Counted from the first letter of the stretch, positions 18,821 through 28,832 are shown. The stretch is 64,000 bases of DNA from CAZCDS01 sp964497585 (GCA_964497585.1 CAZCDS010000007.1:1-64000); one strand, 5' to 3'. The notes: generated from the letters alone by a model not told the origin. Numbers and translations: made by a program.

Positions 18821-19406
18821 CTCGTTCCCCTCCCTACCAAACATGGCCGCTATGAGGGATCACCCATGGGCGCCTGCCGACAGTTTGTGCCTTGACGGTA
18901 ACGTGGCAGAAAGAACTGGCAATCGACAGGCCTGCCGCATGAGGGCTACCCGCGCGGAATCGATCACACGATCATTCCCACCCGCGTCGATTGATTCGAC
19001 CGCCTCCCCCGCGTGTCCTCCGCAACGACACCGGTGACTGCGATGTGTCAAGAACGGTATGCAAAGCCGCCGAGGGGCCCCCGAGGCCGTGCTTTCGAAC
19101 AAACGCTTTTCCTAAAAATGGAAACGGAGTACTTTAGTTTATCAGGGACTCCCCCACGAGGTCAAGGGGAATGATTGGGTAGATGCCAATTTATATTCTA
19201 CCCCTCTCGCCGATCTGTCCATAAGGCTTTACAGACGCAGCTTAGCCCCTGGCGGCTCCCCGCAAGATCGTCCGAATTGCCGGGAGCCACATACAGAAGG
19301 CCGTACCTTTTCCCAGGTAGATAATTGGTGTCTCCGTACGCGAGCCGTGGTATGCTACTTAAAAGGATACTACTCCCGCACGCAGGACCGCTTCCGGAAA
19401 GATCCG
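18821..19406. other. Divergent intergenic region
   Basis: 586 bp between the leftward outer-membrane protein and radC. It should contain both promoters. An AT-rich patch near 19180-19200 is a plausible promoter zone, but no clean -35/-10 pair was identified. No gene is supported. Confidence 0.45.
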
Positions 19407-20114
19407 ATGAAAGGCCCCCCAGACTGTACCCATCAGCAGACGCCCGACGACCACGCGGGCCATCGGGAACGACTCAAGGATCGATTCCTCAGGGAAGAAC
19501 GACCCGGGCTGACTGATCCGGAAATACTGGAACTGCTCCTTACCTACGCTGTCCCAAGAAGGGATGTGAGCCCTCTGGCGGAGGAACTGCTGCGACGATT
19601 CGGGAGTCTTACTGGAGTGCTGAACGCGTCCACAGTGGAGCTGAACCAGGTGGACGGCATAGGCAAACATACCGCAGTTCTTATCCGCCTCGCCGCAGAG
19701 CTGGCGGAACGCTCCTTAGGTGCCGCTCCCACCGCTCCGGACATGCTGGCCAATCCGAAACAGATCGAGCGATTCCTCGTTTCCCGATTCGCCGGCATGA
19801 AGGAAGAGAAATTCCTGTTAATCCTCCTCGACCAACAGGGATTGATCCTCGGCGAAGAATTCATCGGAACGGGAACGGTTGGGGAAGCCGTGGCTTATCC
19901 CCGGCAGGTCATACAGACCGCGCTCAAGTACAATGCGTCGGCCCTGATCCTCGCGCACAACCATCCTCAGGGCCCCCCGATTCCCTCCGTTCGGGATCGC
20001 GAAGAAGGAGAGAGACTCAGGCAAATACTCCGTCCCTTCGACATCAAGGTGCTGGACTCGCTCGTGGTAGGCGTCAATCGCTGTTTCAGCATTTTCCGGA
20101 ACCGACCTCTGTGA
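19407..20114 (+). CDS. radC: RadC family JAB-domain protein
   Basis: 235 aa. An N-terminal helical region with a helix-hairpin-helix (LNQVDGIGKHTAVLI) is followed by a JAB/MPN domain with the JAMM metal motif HNHPQG, then Ser and Asp at the expected distance. RadC proteins are widespread and often linked to DNA repair, although the biochemical role is unsettled. The start at 19407 matches where relatives begin (just before the GHRERLKDRF motif) and is preferred over an upstream in-frame start at 19347. Confidence 0.92.
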   Translation: MKGPPDCTHQQTPDDHAGHRERLKDRFLREERPGLTDPEILELLLTYAVPRRDVSPLAEELLRRFGSLTGVLNASTVELNQVDGIGKHTAVLIRLAAELAERSLGAAPTAPDMLANPKQIERFLVSRFAGMKEEKFLLILLDQQGLILGEEFIGTGTVGEAVAYPRQVIQTALKYNASALILAHNHPQGPPIPSVRDREEGERLRQILRPFDIKVLDSLVVGVNRCFSIFRNRPL

Positions 20115-20298
20115 GGAACGGGGTTACCGGCAGAGGCGCATTGCCACCCCCCTTTGCTTTCCTGTGATCGGGAGGAGTGAAGCTACGAAGCAGTTTGCTT
20201 TCGTATTGTCGAGAGGGTTTCTCCGCTGCACCTACAACAGCGACTTCCATGGCTCTGATTTGCTTGACCTCATTGGTACCACCAAGGGAGGGCAGATC

Positions 20299-20328
20299 TT
20301 GACACATCTTTCCAGGAGGTGATATTCT
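20299..20328 (+). promoter_or_regulatory. tRNA-Met promoter
   Basis: TTGACA (20299-20304), an 18-base spacer and TATTCT (20323-20328) lie 12 bases before the mature 5' end of the tRNA, which is a normal distance. Confidence 0.75.
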
Positions 20329-20340
20329 AAAATATTCGAG

Positions 20341-20417
20341 GGCGGTGTAGCTCAGTAGGTTAGAGCATGCGGCTCATATCCGCAGTGTCCGGGGTTCAAG
20401 TCCCTGCACCGCCACCA
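20341..20417 (+). tRNA. tRNA-Met (CAT)
   Basis: A complete cloverleaf of 77 nt with encoded CCA. The acceptor stem GGCGGTG pairs with CACCGCC, the D arm is GCTC/GAGC, and the anticodon stem TGCGG/CCGCA holds the loop CTCATAT with anticodon CAT. The T arm is CGGGG/CCCTG around TTCAAGT. The first pair is G-C and the anticodon stem lacks three consecutive G-C pairs, so it is not the initiator. Elongator Met is more likely than a lysidine-modified Ile2 tRNA, but the two cannot be told apart with certainty. Confidence 0.93.
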
Positions 20418-20635
20418 CAGGCTCTCCTTCCCTCCTCCCAATCATCTCCTTTGACTCCCTCGTCCGTTGATGATATTCCATCCAGGATTCCGGATTTTCG
20501 TCTCATGCGAATGAGCAGCCGTGCACGGATCTGTGAACGATGGCATCGAGCCAGAATCAACTCTCAGGACAGGATCACTGAGCGGGCACCGACGGACCAC
20601 GGTCCTCATCTCCGGCCGCATCTCCGAGAAGAACG

Positions 20636-21544
20636 ATGGGCGACAAAGACACGGATTTCTCAGATAGTTCCGAGCAGCAGGACGACAGCCCGATCACGGT
20701 TGTTATTCCTGCGTACAACGAGGCGACGACCATTGCCCGGGTCATCGCGGAGGTACGAGATCACGTGCCCCAAGCCCGGATACTCGTGATCGACGACGGT
20801 TCAACCGACGCCACCGCGGACGCGGCCAGCGACGCTTTCGCGGACGTGATCTCACATCCGCTCAACAAGGGGAACGGCGCTGCAATCAAGACTGCGCTGC
20901 GTGCCATCTCAGGAGGGAGAGTAGTCGTGATCGACGGAGACGGCCAGCACGATCCGCAGTATCTGCCCGTTCTTCTGGACCGTCTCGACCGTTTCGACCT
21001 TGTGGTAGGTGCACGCGGGTTCGACAATGAGGAGGGCTCGCCGCTGCGCAACGCCGGCAACCTCTTCCTTCGGCGGCTCGCCTCGTTTCTCTCCGAGCAA
21101 ACCGTGGAAGACCTGACCTCGGGCATGCGCGCATTTCGCCACGAGGTCGCGTGCAGATTCATGCACGTCTTTCCCAATGGGTACTCTTTTCCGTCCACGA
21201 GCACGCTCTGTTTCATCGGAGCCGGTTACAGTGTGGATTTCGTGCCGATTCGCGTTCGGCCGAGGCCTCCACAGACCCAGAGCAAGCTCCATCCCTTCCG
21301 GGATGGGTTTCGTTTCCTGCAGCTCATTCTCCGCATCATCACCATGGCAAACCCAAACAAGATCTTCTTTCCCGTGGGCCTGGCAATGGTGATGGTGGGC
21401 ATCGTCCTGACGATCCGCAACCTGATTCTCTTCGGACAGTTTTCTTCCGGGGTTATCCTCTTCTTCGCCGGCGGGATCAATATCATCTTCTTCGGACTCA
21501 TCCTCGACCAGTTCGCCACCCTCCGCCTCCAGGAACGCGACTGA
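20636..21544 (+). CDS. Family 2 glycosyltransferase with C-terminal membrane helices
   Basis: 302 aa. A GT-A domain of the dolichyl/undecaprenyl-phosphate glycosyltransferase type: VVIPAYNEATTI nucleotide-sugar site, VIDDGSTDAT, the DGDGQHDPQ metal-binding segment and NKGNGAAIKTAL. Two hydrophobic helices at about 238-260 and 265-290 anchor it to the membrane. Such enzymes move a sugar from a nucleotide to a polyprenyl phosphate for protein glycosylation or surface polysaccharides. The ribosome site is weak. No other glycan genes are adjacent. Confidence 0.88.
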   Translation: MGDKDTDFSDSSEQQDDSPITVVIPAYNEATTIARVIAEVRDHVPQARILVIDDGSTDATADAASDAFADVISHPLNKGNGAAIKTALRAISGGRVVVIDGDGQHDPQYLPVLLDRLDRFDLVVGARGFDNEEGSPLRNAGNLFLRRLASFLSEQTVEDLTSGMRAFRHEVACRFMHVFPNGYSFPSTSTLCFIGAGYSVDFVPIRVRPRPPQTQSKLHPFRDGFRFLQLILRIITMANPNKIFFPVGLAMVMVGIVLTIRNLILFGQFSSGVILFFAGGINIIFFGLILDQFATLRLQERD

Positions 21545-21600
21545 GGGAGCACAATTCTTGACGAACGACTATAAGAAAATGAAATAACTTCCTTTCCCGA

Positions 21601-21632
21601 TCTTCATGGGGTCTTTGTGGCTTGGTGGTTGC
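21601..21632 (+). repeat. Degenerate arm of a dispersed palindromic repeat
   Basis: The stretch ends in CTTTGTGGCTTGGTGGTTG, similar to the right arm of the palindrome at 47111-47182. It lies in the convergent space between the glycosyltransferase and chaN. Only one arm is recognisable. Confidence 0.3.
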
Positions 21633-21636
21633 TGTC

Positions 21637-22629
21637 TCATCGTGCGGAGAGCGTCGTAGGCGGGGTCACTTCCTCGGGGGTCAGAGGAAGGAGGTGCAGG
21701 TAATCCGCGATGGGCCGGCGGAGAAAGGTCAGGTCTTGGTGGCTGATCTCGACGGGGAGGGCCTGCCTCTTCTCCTCTTCGGACAGCACCAGTTGTCCGC
21801 TCGCGCTCATGAGTACAATCCGGGAGGGCACGTCTTTGATTTTCTTGAGGCGGTCGGGGATGCCGAAGCCGTAATTCACGTGGCCCGCGCCGGCCACTAC
21901 GACCACGGTTCGGTCTCTGCCCTCGGGCGAGCTGAGAAACCGGGCGACGGACCGGGCCATGGTAGCGTCCCGCAGGGCCTGAGCGAGAACGATACGCGCA
22001 AGGCTCTTTCCCTTGAAGGCTCTGTGGACCCGCAGCCGGAGTCGAAGGAGCCGCTCATGGTCGGGGTCTACCTCCTGGAATCCCTCGGGGAGCTTCTTCC
22101 GTTCCGCCGCGGACAACGCGCCAATGCCCTTTCTCGCGAGCTTATGGACAAGTAAATCCGGCGCATTGAGGCCCAGAATGGGAATTTTGCGACGTCGCGC
22201 CGAAAGGACGAGCGATCGGTAGTCCTTTAGGTTGGTCCAGTACCCGTGTCCCAGGTCTTTCATGAGGTGAGCGAAGGATTCGGAGCCTTTCTGCCATTTG
22301 TCCAGAATGGGCTGTTGGGCCGCGCCGAACATCTCCATTCCCAGCGCGAGCTTGAGCCCCATGTCCGCGAGTTTCGAGATGATCTCCTCTTGAACGAGGT
22401 GATGGCGGGTTATGGTATGGATCTCGCCAAGGTAGATCACCCGAACCGATGCCAGATCCCTGAGCATGATTTCGGGTGGGACGGGCTCACCCATGAGCAT
22501 ATCGATGATGACGGTTCCGTTTTCCGCTGCGACTGTCATGGCAACACCGCCCGGCAGACAAGCCGACGCGAGCCAAAGGGCAGTCGCGCAGGCCAGCTCG
22601 AGTCCGATCACTTTCAGGTGCGAAATCAA
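21637..22629 (-). CDS. ChaN family exported protein (haem-binding uptake, Tiki superfamily)
   Basis: 330 aa. An N-terminal signal region ends in LASACLPGG, a possible lipobox. The ChaN (DUF399) domain begins with VRVIYLGEIHTITRHH, where Glu and His are the conserved metal/haem-related residues, and runs to GAGHVNYGFGIPDRL. Family members bind haem in some bacteria and share a fold with Tiki/TraB metalloproteases. The TTG start at 22629 overlaps the acyP stop region and has GGGGAGG at good distance, so translation is probably coupled. Last gene of ligA-acyP-chaN. Confidence 0.85.
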   Translation of the reverse strand: MISHLKVIGLELACATALWLASACLPGGVAMTVAAENGTVIIDMLMGEPVPPEIMLRDLASVRVIYLGEIHTITRHHLVQEEIISKLADMGLKLALGMEMFGAAQQPILDKWQKGSESFAHLMKDLGHGYWTNLKDYRSLVLSARRRKIPILGLNAPDLLVHKLARKGIGALSAAERKKLPEGFQEVDPDHERLLRLRLRVHRAFKGKSLARIVLAQALRDATMARSVARFLSSPEGRDRTVVVVAGAGHVNYGFGIPDRLKKIKDVPSRIVLMSASGQLVLSEEEKRQALPVEISHQDLTFLRRPIADYLHLLPLTPEEVTPPTTLSAR

Positions 22630-22923
22630 TTAGAAGCCTCCCCTGTGGTACATGATCTCAAAGCTGCTGAACTCGCTGCCGGGGCTTTCCTCATGGACTT
22701 CCACGTCCTTGACCCAGCTGCCGGGCGAGCCTTTGCGGCACCAGTCTATGACCTGCGAAACCTGCTCGGATGTCCCCTGAAAGAGCGCTTCCACCCTGCC
22801 GTCGGGGAGGTTTCTCACCCAACCGGTAACTCCCGCGTTCCTCGCCGCGTCACGGGTGTACGCGCGGAACCAGACTCCCTGAACCACTCCTGAAATCACT
22901 ACCCTGCGACGTATCTGACTCAT
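22630..22923 (-). CDS. acyP: Acylphosphatase
   Basis: 97 aa, the usual size. It hydrolyses acyl phosphates. The signature GVVQGVWFRAYTR carries the phosphate-binding Arg, and GWVRNLPDG carries the catalytic Asn. It lies 24 bp after ligA and directly abuts chaN. AGGGG upstream of the ATG supports the start. Confidence 0.94.
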   Translation of the reverse strand: MSQIRRRVVISGVVQGVWFRAYTRDAARNAGVTGWVRNLPDGRVEALFQGTSEQVSQVIDWCRKGSPGSWVKDVEVHEESPGSEFSSFEIMYHRGGF

Positions 22924-22947
22924 TTTCAGTCCCCTGATGTCAGGTTG

Positions 22948-24987
22948 CTATCGAATCCTCGCGATTTCGCGGAATTCCTCTTCCGTCAGAATCGTAACGC
23001 CAAGCTCTTTGGCCTTCTCCAGCTTCGAACCTGCGGAATCGCCGGCGACGACATAGTCCGTCTTGCGGCTGACGGAACCGCTTACCTTTCCTCCGGCAGC
23101 TTGCACGGCCTTTTTTGCGTCGGCCCGTTTCATGGAGATCGTGCCGGTGAAAACAACGGTCTTCCCGGCCAGCGGCGTCTCGTCACCGGCCCGCGGACTC
23201 TCGAGGCGAAGGGGCTCGACGCCGCTCTCCAGCAATCGTCGAACCACCTCCCTGTTCCTTGGCTCGTTGAAGAAGGCAGCGACACTCCGGGCGACCTCCG
23301 GTCCGATCCCGGGGAGTTCAAGCATGTCGTCCGCTGGCTGCTTTGCAAGCTCCAGGACGTCGCCGTACGCTTCCACGAGCAGGCGTGCCACATGCTCTCC
23401 TACGAGCGGTATCCCCAGACTGAACAGGAATCGATCGGCAGGCACCTGTTTGGATCGCTCAATCGCTTCGATCAGGTTCTTGGCGGACTTCTCGGCCATT
23501 CGCTCGAGGCCGGCAATGGTCTGGACATCCAGCTCATACAGATCCGCGGGATCGTCCACGAGGCCTCTATCCACGAGCTGTTCCACGAGCTTCGTACCCA
23601 GCCCCTCTATGTCCATGGCTCCCCGTGAAGCAAAATGGCGGATCGTTTCTTTCAATCTCGCGGGACAGGAGGAGTTCACGCACCGCTTCGCGACCTGTCC
23701 TTCCAACCGAACCGCCCGGGACGAACAGACGGGGCAGGTGTCGGGAATCGAATAGGGCACACTTCCCACGGGGCGCTTCTCGGTCACGACCTCGACAACC
23801 TCCGGGATCACATCGCCTGCCCGCTGAATCACGACGGTGTCGCCTTCCCGGATGTCCTTGCGGTCGATCTCGTCCTGATTGTGAAGTGTCGCCCGACTCA
23901 CGGTAACACCCCCGACACCGACGGGGTCCATTATGGCTACCGGGGTGAGCGTGCCGGTTCGTCCCACTCCTATCTCTATTTTCCGGATGACGGTGGTGGC
24001 CTGGATGGGCTCGAACTTGAAGGCCACGGCCCAACGCGGAGATCGGGTCTTCACGCCGAGCGCTGCCTGGTCCGCCAAGGAGTTGACCTTGACAACCGCG
24101 CCGTCGATCTCGTAGGGCAGGCGCTCTCGCAGTTCCTGAAGCCGCCGGTAATGGTCAAGGGCGGCCTCAACCCCCACGCACTCACGGGTGTGCTCGAGGT
24201 TGACGGGAAGCCCGAGACGCCCCAGCCCGTGGAGCGTTTCCCAGTGGGTCGGCGGCAAGGGACCCTCGACCCGTCCCAGTGCGTACGCCACAAATTTCAG
24301 CGGTCGCGCCGCGGTCACCCTTGGATCGAGCTGCCGGATGGAACCCGCGGACGCATTGCGCGGGTTGGCAAAGGGAGAGAGGCCCTCTTCATCTCTGTTC
24401 CGGTTCAGGAGGTCAAAATCGGCACGGTTCATGAAGACCTCGCCCCGAACGTCGATCAGCGAAACCCCGGTGAAGATCCCGTCGGATACGAGTTTCAGAG
24501 GAATGGCCTTGATCGTCCTTATGTTGGCGGTCACATCTTCGCCGGTATATCCGTCCCCTCGGGTCGAGCCTGATTCGAGCAGACCGTCCCGGTAGACCAA
24601 CTCCACGGCCACACCGTCCAGCTTCGGTTCCACTACATAGGAGATCCCGTTCCGCGTCCCGAGGCCTCGGCGCACACGGTCATCGAACTCGAACAGCTCC
24701 TCCGGCTCGAATACGTTGGAAAGGGAGAGCATGGGGACGGCGTGCTCGAGCTGCCCGAATTTCTCCAACGGCTTTCCGCCCACTCTCTGCGTGGGCGAAT
24801 CAGGGGTTACCAACTCGGGATGGGCCTGTTCCAGATCCTGAAGCCGCCTGAAAAGCCGGTCATACTCGGCATCGGCAATTTCCGGGCTGTCCAGGACATA
24901 GTACAGGTGGTCATGGCGCCGAATTTCGGCCCGCAACTCATCAATCTCTCTCCGTGTCTCCTGGGAGATGGGTGCATCCTTTGTCAC
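22948..24987 (-). CDS. ligA: NAD-dependent DNA ligase
   Basis: 679 aa, full length. Seals nicks in replication and repair using NAD. Order: Ia domain, adenylation domain with the KxDG motif in VEPKLDGVAVE, OB fold, a four-Cys zinc finger (CPVC...CVNSSC), helix-hairpin-helix repeats, and a C-terminal BRCT domain (LAGKTVVFTG onward). It starts at a GTG with an ideal GGAGGTGAT site. First gene of the ligA-acyP-chaN operon. Confidence 0.97.
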   Translation of the reverse strand: MTKDAPISQETRREIDELRAEIRRHDHLYYVLDSPEIADAEYDRLFRRLQDLEQAHPELVTPDSPTQRVGGKPLEKFGQLEHAVPMLSLSNVFEPEELFEFDDRVRRGLGTRNGISYVVEPKLDGVAVELVYRDGLLESGSTRGDGYTGEDVTANIRTIKAIPLKLVSDGIFTGVSLIDVRGEVFMNRADFDLLNRNRDEEGLSPFANPRNASAGSIRQLDPRVTAARPLKFVAYALGRVEGPLPPTHWETLHGLGRLGLPVNLEHTRECVGVEAALDHYRRLQELRERLPYEIDGAVVKVNSLADQAALGVKTRSPRWAVAFKFEPIQATTVIRKIEIGVGRTGTLTPVAIMDPVGVGGVTVSRATLHNQDEIDRKDIREGDTVVIQRAGDVIPEVVEVVTEKRPVGSVPYSIPDTCPVCSSRAVRLEGQVAKRCVNSSCPARLKETIRHFASRGAMDIEGLGTKLVEQLVDRGLVDDPADLYELDVQTIAGLERMAEKSAKNLIEAIERSKQVPADRFLFSLGIPLVGEHVARLLVEAYGDVLELAKQPADDMLELPGIGPEVARSVAAFFNEPRNREVVRRLLESGVEPLRLESPRAGDETPLAGKTVVFTGTISMKRADAKKAVQAAGGKVSGSVSRKTDYVVAGDSAGSKLEKAKELGVTILTEEEFREIARIR

Positions 24988-25306
24988 GCGGACATCACCT
25001 CCGCACCACCCTCAATAGCCGTGAGCGTCCTTGTTGTGTGTGACCGGCGGAGCGGTGGGCTGCACCGGCCTCCTCTCACTGCCTTGCTGTTCTTATACAG
25101 CGTGCGAGATCGGGGTTCAACAGGTACGCGCCGAGCGGTAGGATGCGCGTTCCATGCCTATCGGTGAGGCCCTGGGATCTTCGGCGCCCGTTTCGTCATA
25201 ACGCCCCGTATTGGCCTGAGGATGAAACAGCGGCTCAACTTTTCTCTGCATATCAGCCGAGAATCTATGCTACACTGTCAAGCCACCAGCCGAGGAGCGG
25301 ATCATC
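24988..25306. other. Divergent intergenic region
   Basis: 319 bp between ligA (-) and the PilZ gene (+). It must contain both promoters; a TATGCT/TACACT patch near 25266-25278 could be the -10 for the PilZ gene but no good -35 was found. Confidence 0.4.
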
Positions 25307-25831
25307 GTGACCTCCAAGAGAAAGATCAGCGCTAAGGAATTCATCAACGACATCCGGACGGGATTGAGTTCGGCTCAATTGATGGAGAAGTACAAGCTAA
25401 CCCCTCACGGTCTTCGACGTATTTTCAGAACACTCGTTCAATCCTCTGCCATGCCGAAGGTCGAGATTGAGGGCCAGTTGGCGCTCTACGAAGAGTTGAC
25501 AGGGGTTACGGCAGTGCGAAGGCATCCCCGCAAGCGCATTGATTTTCCGGTCCACATCTACGACGGCGTTGACCCGGTGGAGACCGGTCTCATCGAGGAC
25601 GTCTCCGAGAGCGGGGTCCGAGTGAAGGGCATCAAGACGAGGGTGGGAGAGAAAAGGACCTTCATAGTCCGCTTTCCCGCTGGCATGGCCCGTCCCCCCT
25701 TCGCGTTCGACGCAGTCTGCCGATGGATCCTCGACGGTGATGCCGACCCCAAGAAATTCGTGGCTGGATTCGAGATCACGAGCATTTCCCGAATCGATAA
25801 TGATGAACTGCAAAAGCTCCTACTGGAGTGA
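25307..25831 (+). CDS. PilZ domain protein with N-terminal helix-turn-helix-like segment
   Basis: 174 aa. The N-terminal 45 residues (KEFINDIRTGLSSAQLMEKY, then LTPHGLRRIFRTLV) look like a small helix-turn-helix unit. A PilZ domain follows from about residue 72 (RRHPRKRIDFPVHI; IEDVSESGVRVKG), carrying the RxxxR and D/NxSxxG c-di-GMP binding motifs. It is therefore probably a c-di-GMP receptor. The GTG start has GAGGAG upstream. The same two-part layout is common in deltaproteobacteria. What it controls is unknown. Confidence 0.85.
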   Translation: MTSKRKISAKEFINDIRTGLSSAQLMEKYKLTPHGLRRIFRTLVQSSAMPKVEIEGQLALYEELTGVTAVRRHPRKRIDFPVHIYDGVDPVETGLIEDVSESGVRVKGIKTRVGEKRTFIVRFPAGMARPPFAFDAVCRWILDGDADPKKFVAGFEITSISRIDNDELQKLLLE

Positions 25832-26052
25832 GTTCAGCCTGTCGCTTCCCGGTTCACCTTGAGTGCGATCCTCAAAATAGATCCCCCTCCATCGGGAGCT
25901 ATCCCGTAGCGGATAGGGTTCCCAGGACTCTTTATTTATTCCCATTTTGTGCTATCACTGTGCCTGCAGCCAGGCTCAAGGTCGTCCGCGGCCGAGTTTT
26001 CGCCGGTTCCGTGCCGATCGTCGCCTGCCCAACGAAGGAATTCAGTTCAAAC

Positions 26053-27951
26053 ATGTGTGGAATTTGCGGAATACTCCTGTTCGATGCACGTGCAGAGGTG
26101 GACTCTCACCTCCTGATGCAGATGAACAGGACGATGATTCATCGCGGACCGGATGACGAGGGATACTACGCTTCAGGTCCGGTGGGCCTGGCGATGCGCA
26201 GGTTGAGCATCATTGATCTGGACGGCGGTAGACAGCCCATAACCAACGAAAACGACTCGCTTCGGATCGTGTACAACGGTGAGATCTACAACTACCAGGA
26301 GTTGCACGCAGATCTGATTGCTCGCGGGCATCTCTTCAGGACCCGAACCGACACTGAGGTAATCCTTCATCTGTACGAGGAACTGGGTGAAGAGTGCGTA
26401 ACGCGGCTGCGAGGGATGTTCGCCTTCGCAATCTGGGACGAGAAGAAACACCGTCTCTTCATGGCTCGTGACCGGCTGGGGATCAAGCCGCTCTTCTATA
26501 CCTACGAGCCGGGGAAGCGTATAGTTTTCGGCAGCGAAATCAAGGCGATCCTGCCGGCAGGCATCAGCCGCGAGCCAAACTACCAGGGGGTGTACGATTA
26601 CCTCTCCCACATGTACGTGCCCACCCCGGACACCGCGTACGCCGCAGTGAAGAAGCTGCCGCCCGCGTCATGGTTGAGCTGCTCGGCAAACAGTATGGAG
26701 ATCCGCCAATACTGGGACATCCCGCTTCCTCCGGAAGGCTTCGAGGACGATGTAGGCGAAGCTCAGGAAGAAGAGCTCCTGCATAAACTCCAGGATGCGA
26801 TCCGGAGCCACATGATTGCGGACGTTCCGGTGGGTGCTCTGCTGAGCGGGGGACTCGATTCGACGACCGTGACCGCAGTCATGGCCCGGAAACTCAACAT
26901 CCCCGTCAAGACCTTCACCGTGGGGTTCGATCGCAAGTCCTACGACGAATCTCCCGAAGCCCGGCTCGTCGCCCGGACCCTCGGCACGGAGCACATCGAA
27001 GAGATTGTCCATCCGGGAATGATCGAATCGATACCCGCCCTGCTGGATAGTTTCGACGAGCCCTTCGCTGACTACTCAGCCATCCCGACCTATCTCGTTT
27101 CCAGGATCGCGGCCCAGCACGTGAAGGTGGTGCTCACCGGCGACGGCGGCGATGAGGTTTTTGCGGGGTATCCCACTCACGTCGCGTACAAGGTGGCACG
27201 CCTGTTCCGGCGAATCCCCCGCGTTATCAGAGAGAAGCTCATCTCCCCGCTTGTGATGGCCCTTCCGACCTCCATGGAGCGAATCAGCTTCGACTACATG
27301 GCCAAACGATTCATTACGGGCGTAGACCTCCCATTGGGACGGGGCCACTATTGGTGGAAGGTCGTCTTCAACGAGGAGGAAAAGAGACAAGTGCTCACCC
27401 AGGATTTCCTCAACGGCCGACCGGAAGACAGTTATCGCGTTTTTGACCGATACTTCCGGATCGCGGAGAAGGCGCACCCGCTCAACCGGCTCCTCTACGT
27501 GGACGCCCGGACTTTCCTGCTAGATGACAACCTCACCAAGGTCGATCGCATGACCATGGCAAATTCCCTCGAAGCCCGAGTGCCGCTGCTCGACCACGAG
27601 CTTCTCGAACACGTGGCCATGATGCCTCCCGCAACGAAAACGAAATGGCTCCAAACCAAAGTGCTTCTCCGCCAGGCCGCGGCAAGCCTCCTCCCTCCGG
27701 CAATAAGGAAAGGGCAGAAAAAGGGGTTTACCCCTCCCCTCCCCTTCTGGATCAGGGATGAGATGCGGGACTTCATGATGGATTGCTTCTCCGAGCCGAG
27801 GTTGCGGGCAACCGGTATACTGAACGAGCACTACTGCCGGAGCCTCCTCGACGAACATCTCCAGGGCAGAAAGGACAATAACCGCAGGATCTGGAGCATC
27901 GTTGCCCTGGTCCACTGGTTCGAAAAGAACCGGAACCATCCAGCCGGTTAA
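26053..27951 (+). CDS. asnB: Asparagine synthetase (glutamine-hydrolysing)
   Basis: 632 aa. Makes asparagine from aspartate, ATP and glutamine. The N-terminal glutaminase domain needs Cys2 exposed after Met removal, so the start is at MCGICG (26053); the frame is open further upstream but that part is not translated protein. The synthetase domain has the PP-loop LLSGGLDSTTV and the TGDGGDEVFAGY segment. Members of this subfamily also work in amidation of surface sugars, so a role other than free asparagine synthesis is possible. Confidence 0.94.
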   Translation: MCGICGILLFDARAEVDSHLLMQMNRTMIHRGPDDEGYYASGPVGLAMRRLSIIDLDGGRQPITNENDSLRIVYNGEIYNYQELHADLIARGHLFRTRTDTEVILHLYEELGEECVTRLRGMFAFAIWDEKKHRLFMARDRLGIKPLFYTYEPGKRIVFGSEIKAILPAGISREPNYQGVYDYLSHMYVPTPDTAYAAVKKLPPASWLSCSANSMEIRQYWDIPLPPEGFEDDVGEAQEEELLHKLQDAIRSHMIADVPVGALLSGGLDSTTVTAVMARKLNIPVKTFTVGFDRKSYDESPEARLVARTLGTEHIEEIVHPGMIESIPALLDSFDEPFADYSAIPTYLVSRIAAQHVKVVLTGDGGDEVFAGYPTHVAYKVARLFRRIPRVIREKLISPLVMALPTSMERISFDYMAKRFITGVDLPLGRGHYWWKVVFNEEEKRQVLTQDFLNGRPEDSYRVFDRYFRIAEKAHPLNRLLYVDARTFLLDDNLTKVDRMTMANSLEARVPLLDHELLEHVAMMPPATKTKWLQTKVLLRQAAASLLPPAIRKGQKKGFTPPLPFWIRDEMRDFMMDCFSEPRLRATGILNEHYCRSLLDEHLQGRKDNNRRIWSIVALVHWFEKNRNHPAG

Positions 27952-27961
27952 GAGTCTCGCC

Positions 27962-28744
27962 ATGCCGAGAATAAAAAGCGCCACTCCCGTGGCGGTAGCC
28001 GCAGTCCTCGCCGTCATTCTTTTGACATGCACGAGTGTGACGTCCGCGCAAGACAAAAATCGGGCCCTGATAACGGCTGCGAAGAACGGTCGCGTCGAAG
28101 AGGTAAAACGTCTCCTGGCCAAAGGCGCCGACGTGAATGCCGTATCCCGTAGATTCTATGGCCACACGGCTCTGATGCACGCGGCCGAGAAAGGCCACGT
28201 GGAAGTGGTGAGACTTCTTCTCGTGAACGGCGCGGACGTAGAACAGAAGGACAGATGGGGAAAAACTCCCATAATCGCGTCTTCAGCAAAAGGGTGGGCA
28301 GTGGTGGTGAAGATGCTCCTGGATAAGGGCGCCGACCCAAACGCCATGGATGATATCGGGAACACGTCACTGATGGCCGCTACCTTTAGAAGGCGATGCA
28401 AGCCGGAAGTTGTCCGACTTCTGATCAGGCGGGGAGCGGACGTCAATGCAAGAAACAGAGGAGGCGCCTCGCCACTTTCACTGGCCGCAGCGGTCGGAAA
28501 CACCGAGGTTGTGAGACCGCTCCTCGACAACGGTGCAGACGTGAACGCAAAGGACGCCTTGGGCAGGACCGCCCTGATCGAAGCTTGCAGGAGCGGAAAC
28601 GCGGAGGTGGCGAAGTTGCTCCTGGAAAGAGGTGCAAACGTCGATGCAAGGGACCGTGGCGGCTCGACCGCCTTGTTCTGGGCATCAAAGAACAGGCCCG
28701 ACGAAGTGGTGAAGCTGCTTCTGGAGCGAGGAGCAGAGGTCTAA
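27962..28744 (+). CDS. Exported ankyrin-repeat protein
   Basis: About 260 aa. A signal peptide (VAVAAVLAVILLTCTSVTSAQ) is followed by seven ankyrin repeats with consensus G-TAL--A---G---VV--LL--GADVN. The last repeat ends at the stop, so there is no capping domain. It starts 10 bp after asnB, hence perhaps co-transcribed. The N-terminal signal implies a periplasmic protein-binding role. Partner unknown. The ribosome site is weak, so the start could be slightly different. Confidence 0.85.
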   Translation: MPRIKSATPVAVAAVLAVILLTCTSVTSAQDKNRALITAAKNGRVEEVKRLLAKGADVNAVSRRFYGHTALMHAAEKGHVEVVRLLLVNGADVEQKDRWGKTPIIASSAKGWAVVVKMLLDKGADPNAMDDIGNTSLMAATFRRRCKPEVVRLLIRRGADVNARNRGGASPLSLAAAVGNTEVVRPLLDNGADVNAKDALGRTALIEACRSGNAEVAKLLLERGANVDARDRGGSTALFWASKNRPDEVVKLLLERGAEV

Positions 28745-28811
28745 GCAAGACGTCGGCCCAGGGCCCAGTCCGTGCGTGGACGAGCCCCACAACAGGCCCG
28801 ACTTCCTCTGG

Positions 28812-28832
28812 TTCCCAGGCTCAGCCTGGGAA
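28812..28832. terminator. Perfect hairpin between convergent genes
   Basis: TTCCCAGGC and GCCTGGGAA form a perfect 9-bp stem around a 3-base loop in the convergent space between the ankyrin gene and the Tat-substrate gene. There is no T run on either side, so it is at best a bidirectional or Rho-assisted end signal. Confidence 0.35.
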